Notes under the pieces: generated by a model | Database searches by the model: none | Told to the model about the DNA's origin: nothing | What the model saw: the letters and a program-made list of their open reading frames with translations, nothing else | From: Planctomycetota bacterium | GTDB taxonomy: Bacteria > Planctomycetota > Phycisphaerae > UBA1845 | Length of the DNA: 64,000 bases | Direction: 5' to 3' | Assembly: GCA_030616775.1 (NCBI GenBank) | Contig: JAUWWQ010000009.1 | Span: 35,764-99,763 of the forward strand | Shown here: positions 8,491 through 18,315 of the stretch, piece by piece | How the letters are laid out: every line of letters begins with the position of its first letter | Numbering within the stretch: position 1 is the first letter of the stretch | Translations under genes and position numbers: made by a program

Positions 8491-9378
8491 ATGCCGCAGC
8501 GGATTGTAGCGATTCTGAATCCTGTCTCCGGCCGGTGCAACATGATCCCGGTGGTCCGGGAGGTTGGTCGACTGGTGGAGCGTGGCCGCGGGCGGCTCGA
8601 GATCGTGGAAACGGCAGGGACGGGACATGCGACTGAACTGGCATCACAGGTTGTCCCCGACGTCGATGCGGTTTTGGTGGTGGGCGGCGATGGAACAGTC
8701 TGCGAAGTCGCCAACGGATTGGCTGGTAAGGACGTTCCGATCCTGATCCTCCGCACCGGAACCGAGAACCTGCTGGCCCGTGAGTTGATGATGCCCACCG
8801 CGCCGACCCATGTTGCCCAAACACTGCTTTACGGCGAGCCATTCCCCTACGATGTAGGTGTGATCAATGATCGGCGCTTTCTCATCGTTGCGGGTGTGGG
8901 CTTTGACGCCGAGTGTGTGCTACGGATGAGCCGTGTGCGAACCGGGCATATCACCCACTGGGATTATTTCTGGCCGATCTGGCGAACGTTTTGGGCGCAT
9001 CGGTTTCCGACCTTGCGGGTGGAGGTCGACGGAGCGTGCGTTTTTGAGGATCGGGGACTGGTGCTGGTCGGTGTGATCGGTCGATATTCAGCCGGTCTGC
9101 GCGTTCTGGCGCACGCCCGTTACGACGACGGGTTATTAGATGTTTGCATCTTGCCGTGTACCTCGCGGATCAAGCTGGCGACCCACGCCTGTCGCGTGTT
9201 CTGCCAGCGACACGTCGGGCGCGGCGGGACGGTTTACCGGCAGTGTCGTCGGATTCGGATCAGCTCGGAGGACAAAGTTCCGACCGAGGTGGATGGTGAG
9301 GTAGGCAGCCTTCTCCCGGCTGACTGCACCATTCTTCCAGGCGCGGCCAGATTCCTGCGGCTCAATCCGCATCGGTAG
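8491..9378 (+). CDS. Diacylglycerol kinase family lipid kinase
   Basis: The 295-residue protein begins with the DAGK catalytic domain: AILNPVSG near residue 8 (the NPxSG nucleotide-binding motif), VVGGDGTVCEVANGL with GGDGT at residues 65-69, and ILRTGTENLLARE, matching the GT.ND/ENxxAR segment. The C-terminal beta-sandwich includes VAGVGFDAE, the DDGLLDV motif and PTEVDGEVG. Enzymes of this family (DgkB, YegS, LCB5-like) phosphorylate diacylglycerol, sphingosine-like bases or other lipid alcohols with ATP at the inner membrane face. The exact lipid substrate is unknown. It stands alone, diverging from rpsA and converging on the next gene, with a strong perfect inverted repeat just after its stop codon. 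Confidence 0.85.
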   Translation: MPQRIVAILNPVSGRCNMIPVVREVGRLVERGRGRLEIVETAGTGHATELASQVVPDVDAVLVVGGDGTVCEVANGLAGKDVPILILRTGTENLLARELMMPTAPTHVAQTLLYGEPFPYDVGVINDRRFLIVAGVGFDAECVLRMSRVRTGHITHWDYFWPIWRTFWAHRFPTLRVEVDGACVFEDRGLVLVGVIGRYSAGLRVLAHARYDDGLLDVCILPCTSRIKLATHACRVFCQRHVGRGGTVYRQCRRIRISSEDKVPTEVDGEVGSLLPADCTILPGAARFLRLNPHR

Positions 9379-9382
9379 ACCC

Positions 9383-9434
9383 AATAGATATGACTTTTCG
9401 CGTCGCGGAGCCGACGCGAAAAGTCATATCTATT
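9383..9434. terminator. Perfect 23-bp inverted repeat between convergent genes
   Basis: Left arm 9383-9405 and right arm 9412-9434 are exact reverse complements around the six-base loop CGGAGC. The inner stem is GC-rich (CGCGTCG/CGACGCG) and the outer stem AT-rich. It lies four bases after the lipid kinase gene and 83 bases beyond the end of the opposing gene, as expected for a bidirectional terminator. No U-run follows outside the stem on either strand, so classical intrinsic termination is not certain. Confidence 0.55.
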
Positions 9435-9516
9435 CCAACAGCCGCGATAAGACGGCGCGAAAGGGTCTTGGCAATCACCCGGGTGCCAAGACGGAACCGA
9501 ACAGCCGGATCGTCGG

Positions 9517-12500
9517 CTATGGATTCGGCACTATGTTCCCGGTAATCCCGACGTAATCCTGGAAACCGTCGTCCTGGGCGGGCGACTGGGTCTCGATGGC
9601 GATCACCCGATCACGCTGGAACGAAACGAAGCCTCCGAGCTCCATGCCCTCCGAATCCAGCGGCGGCGTATTGTCGCGCAGCCGATTCTCCAGGATGTCG
9701 AAGGTCTCGGTCCGGCCGGAAGACCGGTTGAAGAAGTCAAGCTCCGGAACGTCGACGGCCCCGTCGCAGAGCACTCCGCGCGACAGCTCGCGATTGATGC
9801 CCTCGAAGTTGAACTTGATCCGCGAGCGTCTCGTGTCCGGGTTCTCGGTCAACTCCATCGAGAGCTTCACGTCGATGGTCATGCACAGCTTCCACAAGAT
9901 GCATTCCGTGGCGGCGGTGCTCTGCGTGGCGGAGTCCTCGTCGAGGTTGAGGTCGCACTGGTCGGTGATGGCCAGGTCTCCAAGGTCGAACAGGCTGTTG
10001 CCGTCCCGGTCCGCGACCATCGTGAACGTAAGGTTCTGGTAGCGCAGGACAAGCTCGACCTTTTCCGTGCGGCAGGGATCATCGGGGCCTGCCCCGTCCG
10101 GACATTCAGGGTCGTCGTCGATCAGCAGCACCGGCGGGACATCGACCCGACCGTTGAGAATCAGGTTGGTGTCGGTGCCGATGTTGTGGTTGCGCTTTAT
10201 GCGGCGGGCACGACGGCAGGCACGCCGCTCTTGCGAGAGTAGCGGAAACTCCGAACATTCGCCGGTTCGCATACCGACGCAGCGGGCCCGACGGACGGAG
10301 TCCGTAATGGTACCGCAGTCCTCGGGCAGAAAGCCGCCCAATCCGCGGACGTCATCGAACTCCGTCTTCAGCCGACCTTTCTGGGTCATGCTGTAGAAGA
10401 GCTGGTTGAACAGATCGCCGGAGATCGCGATGGTCACGTGGCCCGCCGGTCGCCCGGCCGCATCAAATAGCGGCGGCTCGGGCAGCGGGGCATTCTTCAG
10501 CGGCGTGCCCGGTATCTCCTCGGCGCCGGGATCCAGATCACCGGCCGGTTCAAACGACGCCGGGAGTGATACGGCAATCCCCAGAGGTGTAATCTGCGCG
10601 TCTGACAGAGGCGTGTCACCGCCGGGGTCGCGTCGCATTCTCATGCCGAAATCGTTGACCAGTCTGTCGTTCTTGAACTCCACCAGGTTAAGGTCCAGCG
10701 GGTCACCGTCCAGACCGCCGAACTTCCCGATCATGTCATCCCCGGTGAACGGTAAGTCGAACCCGGCGAGGTCCAGGTCCAACAGGCCGAAGGTGATGAC
10801 CTGGACGAAAAACTCGATCGCTTTGAGGAAGAAGCCGAGCAGGCATCCGATGTCGACTCTGCCCCAGAGTCTCGTTCCGTTGTCCGAGTCGCCGGGGTCG
10901 AAGTTCAGATCGAGCTTCTGTCTGTGCAAAAGGCGATCCTCTTCGAGATCGAACGAAACGGACATCCCGGTCCGTTTGAACTTCGCGCCTAGGTTAATCG
11001 TCGTACACCAAGCGCAGATGCCGAGGAAGCAGTCGCTCTCACAATAGCCCCAAAAGTGTATGTGCTTGTCAATTGCGGGGAGATTGATCTTTACGGGTAT
11101 TTTGTCCTGTTCGGGCACCGCCTCGACGCTGAAACGGTCAAGGTGGTCGCAGCTCGGGTCGTTCTCGCATTCGTAGATGGCGTCGTAGATCTTCATCCCT
11201 GTGTCGGGGTCACACGACTTGGGAATACGGGGCCTAAAGGGGTCCCTACGGATGTTCTTTATCCTCTCTTTCACCCTTTCGCCGATGTCGCGTTTGTTGC
11301 GATCTTTCAGCGATTCAAAGAAGGTATTGAGTCCCTCAGTAGAGATGGCGAGGGTGAATGCCCTTTGGACCTCGCTGGATGAGCCGCTGGCGGTAACAGC
11401 GGCCAGAGAGCTGGGCGCCGGGATGATCGGGCCCACCGCGAAGATGAAAGTGTCGTATGCGGTGTTGAAGTCCACGTCCTTGGCCTGGGCCACCAAGCGG
11501 TTCGTTCCGGGATCGAAGCTGCCGCCGGTGGTCCCGGTATCGATCGCCTGACGCAGGTTGGTAACCGGAATCATAACGTCGAAGTCAAGTCGATAGGTAT
11601 CGGCCGAGGTTTCGCCGTTGCCGAGCTCCACAGTCTGGCCGCTAACATCCACGTTAAAACCGTTGATGTTGACGGCGGCGATTTCACTGCCGTGGCATAC
11701 TTCGCCGGTCACCTGCACCGGCTCGCTGATGACCACCTCGCCTTCAGTTGGTGAGGTAACCTCGATGGTGAACACACTCTGCAGTCCCGTGTCACGAAGG
11801 TCATCCACGTGACACCCATCGCATACTCCCTCCCCGCCATCGCCGCCCAGCGTTTCACCGTTGGTGCTCTTGAAGGGGGCAGAGAGCGGTTGAGCCTCGA
11901 CAAGGACGACGTGCCCACCGCATCCGAGATCGGACAGCGTCATCGACAGTGTGTTGGAATGCTCCTCGTCGATGGATCCGCCATCCACGATTAGGTCGGC
12001 GATTTCGATCATCTTACCGTTGATTTCAACGGTGCCGCCGTACGGTCCACCCGGGAAGGCGGCGCGGGGGTCCAAACCCAATTCCGCAACAATGTCAACA
12101 CCGTCAACCATTACTGATAGTGTTGCAACGTCCACCAGCGGGATGGCCACCAGCACCGGTATCCGGCCTCCCGACCCGCCCGAGGAGCCGCCGGACGGCT
12201 CGATAACCTGCAAGAACGGGACGTTCGAGCAGAATGCGTGCTCCGTGCTGAACTCATCCTGAACCGTCAGGCGGAGCATCGGGACCGGCGCGAATACCTG
12301 GTGCCAGGTCCTCTTGCGGTTGCTCCGCGAGACCATCTTGAAGTCGTCTTCCAAGATGCGGCTGGCCAGGTGAGCCTGATGGCCGTTCTCGACCGCTAAT
12401 GACTGGATCGGGTTGCCGTCCGGGTCCAGGCCGAGTAGCTCAGCGGTGACCTGAGCATTCTCGGAACCGCCGCCGCTGAAAACGATGCGGTGCCAGCCGT

Positions 12501-13863
12501 TGCAATCGGCGCCGGGACGGCCGCGCAGGTAAGGCAAGGCGCAGGTTGCGGTCAGTTCGGAAGCTCCGCAGCTCGGGTCGCCCTCGTCAATCATTCCGTC
12601 GCAGTCATTGTCGATGCCGTCGGTACAGGTCTCACCGAGCGGTCCCTCGGGCGAAGCGGGTAGAGGCACCGCGGTGCAGGCCGTGCCGTCTTCGGAGGCA
12701 TTGCAAACCTTGACACCGCTTGCCTCGCACGGCCCCACGCCGGAGGTGCACGGCGAGCCGAGATCCGCATAGTCTTCGTCGATCTCGCTGTCGCCGTCAT
12801 TGTCCTTCCCGTCGCATTTCTCAGCCTCCTGGCAGTCCGGATCGCCCAGGTCGGTCAGGCCGTCGCAGTCGTTGTCCGTTTCGTCCGCGCACGCATGAGA
12901 GGCAGGTGGCTCTTCAAGACTGGGCGGAAGGGGGCTCGCAGTGCAGGTGGTGCCGCCGGAACTGTCGCAAATGACGGTGCCGGCATCGGCGCACAGGCCC
13001 ACACCGACGCTGCACGGACCACCCAACCCGAAGCCGTTATCGATCTCCCCGTCGTTGTCGTTGTCGAATCCGTCGCAAAGTTCCGGCGTTGTGCATTGCG
13101 TATCCCGCCCCTCGACCGAATTGCCATGGTCGACAAGTCCGTCGCAGTCGTTGTCTCGCCTGTCGAAACAGGTCTCAGCCGTGGGATCCGGTATACCCTG
13201 ATCGTCAAGACCCTCGCCTCCTTCCTCGGGAGGTCCGGGTACCGCGTCGCACTCGGCGCCTGTCCCATCAGCCTTGCAGACAACCGTACCGGTTTCTGCA
13301 CAGACGCCGTAGCCGTTCACACACATCGCTCCGAGACGAAGATCGATCTCTCGCAGGTACGTAGGTGAACTGGGTAGACAGTTCCCTTCCGGACAATCCT
13401 CAGGACCCGTACACTCGTCGCCCGGCGTGTCGTCGACATAGCACCTAGACTGCGGATCGCCGTCACGGGTATTTGCTGTGGCGTTTTCGTCAATGTCTTC
13501 GTCACAGTTGTCGTCGACGCCGTTACAGCACTTGGCGTTCAGACCGTCACAGGCTTCCGACATGCCGGGATTCACCGCAGCGTTGCCATCATCGCAGTCT
13601 GTTGCGGATCCATTCGGGCATGAGGCGTGCCCGGGGTCTCCGTATCCATCGCCATCGGCGTCATTGCACTCGTCCCCACCGCCGGCTATAAGCCGCGAAG
13701 TCGCAGACGTCCTGTCGGACTTGGCGGGTGTTGCCTCGTGCGAGGGTTCGTCGGCAAGGCTCCATGAGGCCGGCGAGCCAAGCACGGCCAGCACCAAGAA
13801 CAAGTTGACAGCTTTTAGGGCCCCGTACTGGGTCTGCCAGTTACACGTTGTTGAGCTTTTCAT
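9517..13863 (-). CDS. Large secreted MopE-like protein with multiple putative metal-binding repeats
   Basis: The 1448-residue protein starts with a signal peptide (hydrophobic NLFLVLAVLGSPASWSLA near residues 20-37) and the ATG at 13863 has GGAG upstream. Residues about 65 to 430 hold six or more repeats of the CDGxDNDCDGxxDEG type, such as CFDRRDNDCDGLVD, CADETDNDCDGLTD and CTDGIDNDCDGMID. These are the putative metal-binding motif of MopE/PF11617 proteins, which bind calcium or copper at the cell surface. The rest is beta-rich, with an Ig-like stretch VTSPTEGEVVISEPVQVTGEV, several Cys pairs and a long C-terminal region with no recognised fold. It ends without a membrane anchor or sorting tail. 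It probably acts outside the cell as a structural or metal-scavenging protein. The downstream neighbour on the same strand is another secreted calcium-binding protein. Confidence 0.75.
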   Translation of the reverse strand: MKSSTTCNWQTQYGALKAVNLFLVLAVLGSPASWSLADEPSHEATPAKSDRTSATSRLIAGGGDECNDADGDGYGDPGHASCPNGSATDCDDGNAAVNPGMSEACDGLNAKCCNGVDDNCDEDIDENATANTRDGDPQSRCYVDDTPGDECTGPEDCPEGNCLPSSPTYLREIDLRLGAMCVNGYGVCAETGTVVCKADGTGAECDAVPGPPEEGGEGLDDQGIPDPTAETCFDRRDNDCDGLVDHGNSVEGRDTQCTTPELCDGFDNDNDGEIDNGFGLGGPCSVGVGLCADAGTVICDSSGGTTCTASPLPPSLEEPPASHACADETDNDCDGLTDLGDPDCQEAEKCDGKDNDGDSEIDEDYADLGSPCTSGVGPCEASGVKVCNASEDGTACTAVPLPASPEGPLGETCTDGIDNDCDGMIDEGDPSCGASELTATCALPYLRGRPGADCNGWHRIVFSGGGSENAQVTAELLGLDPDGNPIQSLAVENGHQAHLASRILEDDFKMVSRSNRKRTWHQVFAPVPMLRLTVQDEFSTEHAFCSNVPFLQVIEPSGGSSGGSGGRIPVLVAIPLVDVATLSVMVDGVDIVAELGLDPRAAFPGGPYGGTVEINGKMIEIADLIVDGGSIDEEHSNTLSMTLSDLGCGGHVVLVEAQPLSAPFKSTNGETLGGDGGEGVCDGCHVDDLRDTGLQSVFTIEVTSPTEGEVVISEPVQVTGEVCHGSEIAAVNINGFNVDVSGQTVELGNGETSADTYRLDFDVMIPVTNLRQAIDTGTTGGSFDPGTNRLVAQAKDVDFNTAYDTFIFAVGPIIPAPSSLAAVTASGSSSEVQRAFTLAISTEGLNTFFESLKDRNKRDIGERVKERIKNIRRDPFRPRIPKSCDPDTGMKIYDAIYECENDPSCDHLDRFSVEAVPEQDKIPVKINLPAIDKHIHFWGYCESDCFLGICAWCTTINLGAKFKRTGMSVSFDLEEDRLLHRQKLDLNFDPGDSDNGTRLWGRVDIGCLLGFFLKAIEFFVQVITFGLLDLDLAGFDLPFTGDDMIGKFGGLDGDPLDLNLVEFKNDRLVNDFGMRMRRDPGGDTPLSDAQITPLGIAVSLPASFEPAGDLDPGAEEIPGTPLKNAPLPEPPLFDAAGRPAGHVTIAISGDLFNQLFYSMTQKGRLKTEFDDVRGLGGFLPEDCGTITDSVRRARCVGMRTGECSEFPLLSQERRACRRARRIKRNHNIGTDTNLILNGRVDVPPVLLIDDDPECPDGAGPDDPCRTEKVELVLRYQNLTFTMVADRDGNSLFDLGDLAITDQCDLNLDEDSATQSTAATECILWKLCMTIDVKLSMELTENPDTRRSRIKFNFEGINRELSRGVLCDGAVDVPELDFFNRSSGRTETFDILENRLRDNTPPLDSEGMELGGFVSFQRDRVIAIETQSPAQDDGFQDYVGITGNIVPNP

Positions 13864-13986
13864 TGGTCTCCACTCCGTTCATAGTACGGAAAAAAGCAGG
13901 AACGCCGGAACGCTGCGGCGTAGGTTGTCCGGTTTATGACTCTCCCGTAAGAGCTTGCTGTTCGTATCTACCCTCTGTCCCGAAGG

Positions 13987-16134
13987 CTATTCGGTCCACC
14001 AGCGAGAGCGCCGATGATGGAACCTAAGACCTAGTATACCAAGAAAGCCGGTGCATATCGCGATAAGGGAGCCGGCACCACAGGGTCGTGGCAAGGTTCC
14101 GAAGGGTCGTTCGGCGGCTTCGTCGTCCCCTGCCGAAGTGTTATCGGAATCATTCACGCCATTGTCATCAACGGTATCCCCCTGCTGCGAACCATCGTCA
14201 ATGACGGAATCCGGCTCTGGGGGGGCGGAGTCGGGCAGGTCGTCCTGACAAGCGTCTCCGCAGCCATCGCCGTTTTCATCTAGCTGATCGAAGTTCGACA
14301 CCAGCGGGCAATTGTCTTGATGATCGAGTATCTTGTCGCCATCATCGTCGTGATCGCAGAGGTCCGAGACACCGTCCCCGTCGGTGTCCACCGGGTCGGG
14401 CTCGGGCACGTGCGGTGAAACGTCCAGCTCATCTATGATACAGTCATTATCATTGTCCGAATCACACTCATCGCCAATCCCGTCACCGTCCATGTCCTGC
14501 CGACCCAGATTCCACGTTAGCGGGCAGTTGTCGTCCGCATCTGGATGGCTATCACCATCGCTGTCCGTACCGGGCGGCTGACCCAGGTACAGTCGAAATC
14601 CGAAGAATGGGTTGGCCGTACCGAGAAACAATCCGACGGGTGTAGAGGCGAATGTGCGTACCCCGTAACTGAATTCGTCGCCGAAACCCGTATGCGTAAC
14701 CAGCTTCCAATCCGTGCCGTCGCTGGTGGACCAGAGATCGAAACCGCCTCCAACGGCTGCGATAATGTCGGCAACTTCCTCCGGATCGAGATACTCGAGA
14801 AGCGGTTGCAGGTACGAGTGTTGTTCGAAGTCAACGAACTCCTCCACACGCTCGAGGTCTATGTCTTCCATGTATTGGGCCATAACTGACACATCGAACG
14901 TGCCAACGTACAAGACTCCGTCGTGCTCGACCATCCGCCAAATGTACGCGGCCAGGGGATTCCCACATCCGGGCCTCATTCCGCTTACCGGGTCCTTATG
15001 GCCGTCCGGCGTGTCGCGTGCCTCGCCGCAAACGATTTCCCAACTGTCGTCGGCCTTCACACGCAGCAACTCGGCCGGAGCCAGCTCGACCTCGGGAAAG
15101 AGATTGAGCCCCACGAAATTGATACCCGTGCCCACGTACAGGTGGTCTCCGTAGGGGTACAGGCTGACCACGTTCTGATTCTTCGAGCCGCGATAAGCAC
15201 CGTCTGCAAGGACTTTCTGGAAAACGTAGGGAGGCTGGCCGACAGCCTGGGTTTTCAGCAATTGAAATCCCTCCAACGTGGTGGCGGTTCCGACGTACAG
15301 ATAGCCCTTGAAGACAGCCAGCTCAAAAGCCGCAATGTTGACCGGGTCACCGAAACCGGGACCGCTTACGATCCGAAAGTCACCGGATGCCGGATCACTG
15401 GCCTCCAGAAGCGCCGAGTCCTCTGCCTCCCTACCGATGACCAGCACGTATAAACGATCCTTGAAGGCAGTCAGAGAACGGTAAGAGACATAGTCGTCAT
15501 TGTTCAAGGTCATACCGTTTAGTTCGGAAAAATGCCGGCCGTCGGTGGTTCGCAGGATTCTTGGCAATGAGCCGGGCAGCTCGTGCGATGAGAACGTACC
15601 GACATACAGCGCCTCGGTACCGTCTTTTTCGCGGAAAACGGCCATAGTTCGATACCCGACATCCCAGGCGACGTTCGTTCGGCTTCCATCCGACCGAAGG
15701 GCTTGAACAGTAGGCGAGACGTACACGAGCTCGACTTGATTTGTAACAGGATCGTACGCGTAAATGCGCCCGCGCAAATCCATGTTCAGCAGGTCGGACT
15801 CGCATTCCACAGGCACTTCCGGACTCATTCCGCCCAATCCCACCCCACGGATCTGCCGCACTAGACAGACGAAGTTGTAGTTTGTGCCGACGTAGAGCTT
15901 GCCGTTGAAATAAGCCATTGACCAGGCATAGCCATTGGCCCGATCACCAAAGCCCTGCTCACCGATTTGCCGGAAATCACCTTCGGTCAACCCTACGGCG
16001 CCGGCGCTGGGCGGTAGCACAAGTAAGAGGGCAACTGCCCATACCGTCGCATGGATGAACCCCTCGCGGCCGGCACGAAACAGACCTCGCTTGGTCTGCC
16101 TCTTCCTGCCTGCATTTCCCCTGCGTCTAAGCAT
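13987..16134 (-). CDS. Secreted propeller-like protein with thrombospondin type 3 repeats and a Cys-Gly sorting tail
   Basis: I start at the ATG at 16134 (MLRRRGNAGRK) because AGAGGGGG lies eight bases upstream; the ATG at 16155 overlaps that site. A basic N-region and the hydrophobic ATVWAVALLLVLPPSAGA form the signal peptide. The body has repeated AYFNGKLYVGTNYNF / VFKGYLYVGTATT / HDGVLYVGTFDV segments, spaced like beta-propeller blades. Near residues 560-640 come thrombospondin type 3 calcium loops such as DSDGDSHPDADDNCPL and DTDGDGVSDLCDHDDDGD. After an acidic Asp/Ser spacer the tail reads LPRPCGAGS, a hydrophobic helix and RFHHRRSRWW, a tripartite sorting signal with an invariant Cys-Gly. 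It is likely a surface-attached protein of unknown function. Confidence 0.75.
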   Translation of the reverse strand: MLRRRGNAGRKRQTKRGLFRAGREGFIHATVWAVALLLVLPPSAGAVGLTEGDFRQIGEQGFGDRANGYAWSMAYFNGKLYVGTNYNFVCLVRQIRGVGLGGMSPEVPVECESDLLNMDLRGRIYAYDPVTNQVELVYVSPTVQALRSDGSRTNVAWDVGYRTMAVFREKDGTEALYVGTFSSHELPGSLPRILRTTDGRHFSELNGMTLNNDDYVSYRSLTAFKDRLYVLVIGREAEDSALLEASDPASGDFRIVSGPGFGDPVNIAAFELAVFKGYLYVGTATTLEGFQLLKTQAVGQPPYVFQKVLADGAYRGSKNQNVVSLYPYGDHLYVGTGINFVGLNLFPEVELAPAELLRVKADDSWEIVCGEARDTPDGHKDPVSGMRPGCGNPLAAYIWRMVEHDGVLYVGTFDVSVMAQYMEDIDLERVEEFVDFEQHSYLQPLLEYLDPEEVADIIAAVGGGFDLWSTSDGTDWKLVTHTGFGDEFSYGVRTFASTPVGLFLGTANPFFGFRLYLGQPPGTDSDGDSHPDADDNCPLTWNLGRQDMDGDGIGDECDSDNDNDCIIDELDVSPHVPEPDPVDTDGDGVSDLCDHDDDGDKILDHQDNCPLVSNFDQLDENGDGCGDACQDDLPDSAPPEPDSVIDDGSQQGDTVDDNGVNDSDNTSAGDDEAAERPFGTLPRPCGAGSLIAICTGFLGILGLRFHHRRSRWWTE

Positions 16135-16233
16135 GACCCAATCCCCCTCTATCATAGCACGGGCGTCCTGAGAGTCCCGCTCCCGATAACTGCCCGCGTG
16201 ACCGTGCCATTCGGTGCGCAGTTGGGCGCCAGC

Positions 16234-18249
16234 TCAATCCGGCAAAGTTCCCACGGCCCCTGGAACGGCAAGTCGCCCAGGTTCCGGCCCCCGTTGTGCC
16301 CTTACCTCACCTCGAAGCGCTTGCTCGACAGATACCAGGACTTCACGGACAAACCGCGCTGATCGAATCCGCTCCGGAGTCAACACGGATCTTTGTTCGT
16401 ATTCACCTCCGACGCCGAGAGCTTCCTTGCTGTTCCAGCGCTCGACGTGCCGATCACACAACTCCGACAAATACGCCTGATGATAATCCTCCAACTGAGT
16501 AAAGCCTGAACCCCAGCGGATAAGGAACTCCTTAAGCACGACGATGATTACTTCCGGGATCTCCGCCTTGTGCTCAATCTCCGAGTTCAGTCGCTCGTAT
16601 AACCTCGGGATTATGTTACCTACGGCCGCCTTGAACCGCTCTGGGATCATGCCCACGGAGGGGTCTCGATCGAGCTTGAGCTTCCCGGAGAGTGTCTGGT
16701 CTATTTGCCGTTGGATAACCTCACTTTGGTACGGTAGCAAGATAGCATCCATTACCTGCTGCATGGTCAACGCAGCCACTTTCTCCAGCATGTACGGCGC
16801 GGTCTGCAGCGTGTGGGCGACAACGTCCATGATGGCCGTCCGGGCATCCTCGGGCAGCTTTGTGATAGCCTCGCGAGCTTTGCCGAGGCGTTCCATACGC
16901 TTCTGGCGAACTGCGGAAGACGGCGGCGGCAGGTTCGGCTGGCGCGTAACGGATGACACAAACGCCTTGATTCGCTTTTGGAAGCTATCCCAAGACCGTG
17001 ACTGTTGGAGCAGTCCCCGGTAACCTTCAAGCAATTCGACGCGTGTCATTCGTTTGGGAATGATATTGCAGGCGACCTTTGGGGCATCGAGATAGAACTC
17101 GCGGATGTCGGCAACACGATCCTCGAGCTGTAGCCGAGTCCATAACGGTGTGCCGGGAGAGGCCAACAGCGTATTGATATTTGCACCCGGGATGTTCGCA
17201 TCTTCCAGGAATCTGATGTGTTCCTCGAAGACTCCCGTGTCGTCCGCGTCAAAGCCGACAATCAAGGCAGCCCGGACCGCAATGCCGTAGGATTGAATCT
17301 TCTTGCAGTCCTCGACCAGGTCTCTGAGAAGATTCTGGACCTTATGCGCTTCCTGCAGACTGGCGGGCCGCATCGTCTCGATGCCGACCAGCACCTGCGT
17401 GCAGTTACAGTCAGCCATCAGCTCCATCAGCTCTTCGTCTCGGGCCAGGTCGATCGTCAGTTGTGTCAAGTAGGTGAGGGGGGGATCAAAGGAGTTATTG
17501 ACGGGGATGAGTTCCCGTAGAAGCTGCTTTGCGTACTTGCGATCACCGATGAAGTTATCGTCGCAGATGAACATCCGCTCGGCGCCGAGTTTCTGTAAAC
17601 TGATCACTTCTTGAATAACGGAATCAATGGGCTTGTGCCGCGGCTGCCGACCGAACAGGTGAATCGCGTCGCAGAATTCGCAATCATACGGACAACCACG
17701 AGTGGTCTGCACACCTCCCAAGCGGTACAAGGGGATGTCGTCCGCGATGCTGTCCCACCGCGGAGGTGGGCGTTTCGAGAGGTCCGGCCTCTCCACCTGA
17801 CGATACTCGCTTCGGTGTGCGCCCCTCTCCCAATCGCGCAGGAACTGCGGCCAAGTGAGCTCCGCTTCACCGAGGAAAACCACGTCGAACGCGTCTCGGC
17901 AGAGGTCTGGTGCACCGGAAACACCGGACCCACCGATGGCCGTTGGGATGCCCCGCCGGCGGAATACTTCGGCCAGCTCCACTGCTCGTGGCATGTGGAC
18001 GATGTATCCGGTCACCCCGATCAAATCGTATTCCTTGCCCAGGTCGGTGCGGTTGTCGATCTCAGCGCGCACGCCCTCGTCCCAGATGTCCACCTCGTGG
18101 CCGTCCGGCGTAAGCCCCGCAATGGTGGCAAGCTGAAGCGGCACCATCGCCGATTGCGACACTTTTCCATGGATTTTCAGCTCGGAGAGTTCATAAGCGC
18201 GCGAGAACTCCGTATCAAACTTCGGCGAGATCAACAGAATTCTAGACAT
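16234..18249 (-). CDS. B12-binding domain radical SAM protein (copy 2, last gene of the PKS operon)
   Basis: The 671-residue protein has an N-terminal Rossmann-like cobalamin-binding region (residues about 1-145, with VDIWDEG and FLGEAELTWPQFL). A radical SAM barrel follows, with QTTRGCPYDCEFCD placing the [4Fe-4S] cysteines at 186, 190 and 193. The C-terminal half resembles DUF4070-type extensions of B12-dependent methylases such as HpnP. Such enzymes use S-adenosylmethionine and often cobalamin to methylate unreactive carbons or rearrange lipids and polyketides. The DxHxxG cobalamin motif is absent, as in many class B radical SAM methylases. It is a tandem duplicate of the gene at 18316-20337, lying 66 bases downstream of it. 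Its role is probably tailoring of the polyketide or lipid made by the operon; the reaction is unknown. Confidence 0.85.
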   Translation of the reverse strand: MSRILLISPKFDTEFSRAYELSELKIHGKVSQSAMVPLQLATIAGLTPDGHEVDIWDEGVRAEIDNRTDLGKEYDLIGVTGYIVHMPRAVELAEVFRRRGIPTAIGGSGVSGAPDLCRDAFDVVFLGEAELTWPQFLRDWERGAHRSEYRQVERPDLSKRPPPRWDSIADDIPLYRLGGVQTTRGCPYDCEFCDAIHLFGRQPRHKPIDSVIQEVISLQKLGAERMFICDDNFIGDRKYAKQLLRELIPVNNSFDPPLTYLTQLTIDLARDEELMELMADCNCTQVLVGIETMRPASLQEAHKVQNLLRDLVEDCKKIQSYGIAVRAALIVGFDADDTGVFEEHIRFLEDANIPGANINTLLASPGTPLWTRLQLEDRVADIREFYLDAPKVACNIIPKRMTRVELLEGYRGLLQQSRSWDSFQKRIKAFVSSVTRQPNLPPPSSAVRQKRMERLGKAREAITKLPEDARTAIMDVVAHTLQTAPYMLEKVAALTMQQVMDAILLPYQSEVIQRQIDQTLSGKLKLDRDPSVGMIPERFKAAVGNIIPRLYERLNSEIEHKAEIPEVIIVVLKEFLIRWGSGFTQLEDYHQAYLSELCDRHVERWNSKEALGVGGEYEQRSVLTPERIRSARFVREVLVSVEQALRGEVRAQRGPEPGRLAVPGAVGTLPD

Positions 18250-18315
18250 CGTTCAACATCCTCTCTGAAGCTATCGCGCTTGCAGAACCCTCTTGGCGGC
18301 TGTCGCCGCGTCAGC

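Noticed and set aside
8178..8798. 206-codon open frame on the minus strand overlapping the lipid kinase start
   Set aside because: Ser/Arg/Thr-rich without motif; overlaps the clear DAGK domain on the other strand.
12540..13690. Periodic DNA repeats within the MopE-like gene
   Set aside because: Explained by the CDGxDNDCDG protein repeats.
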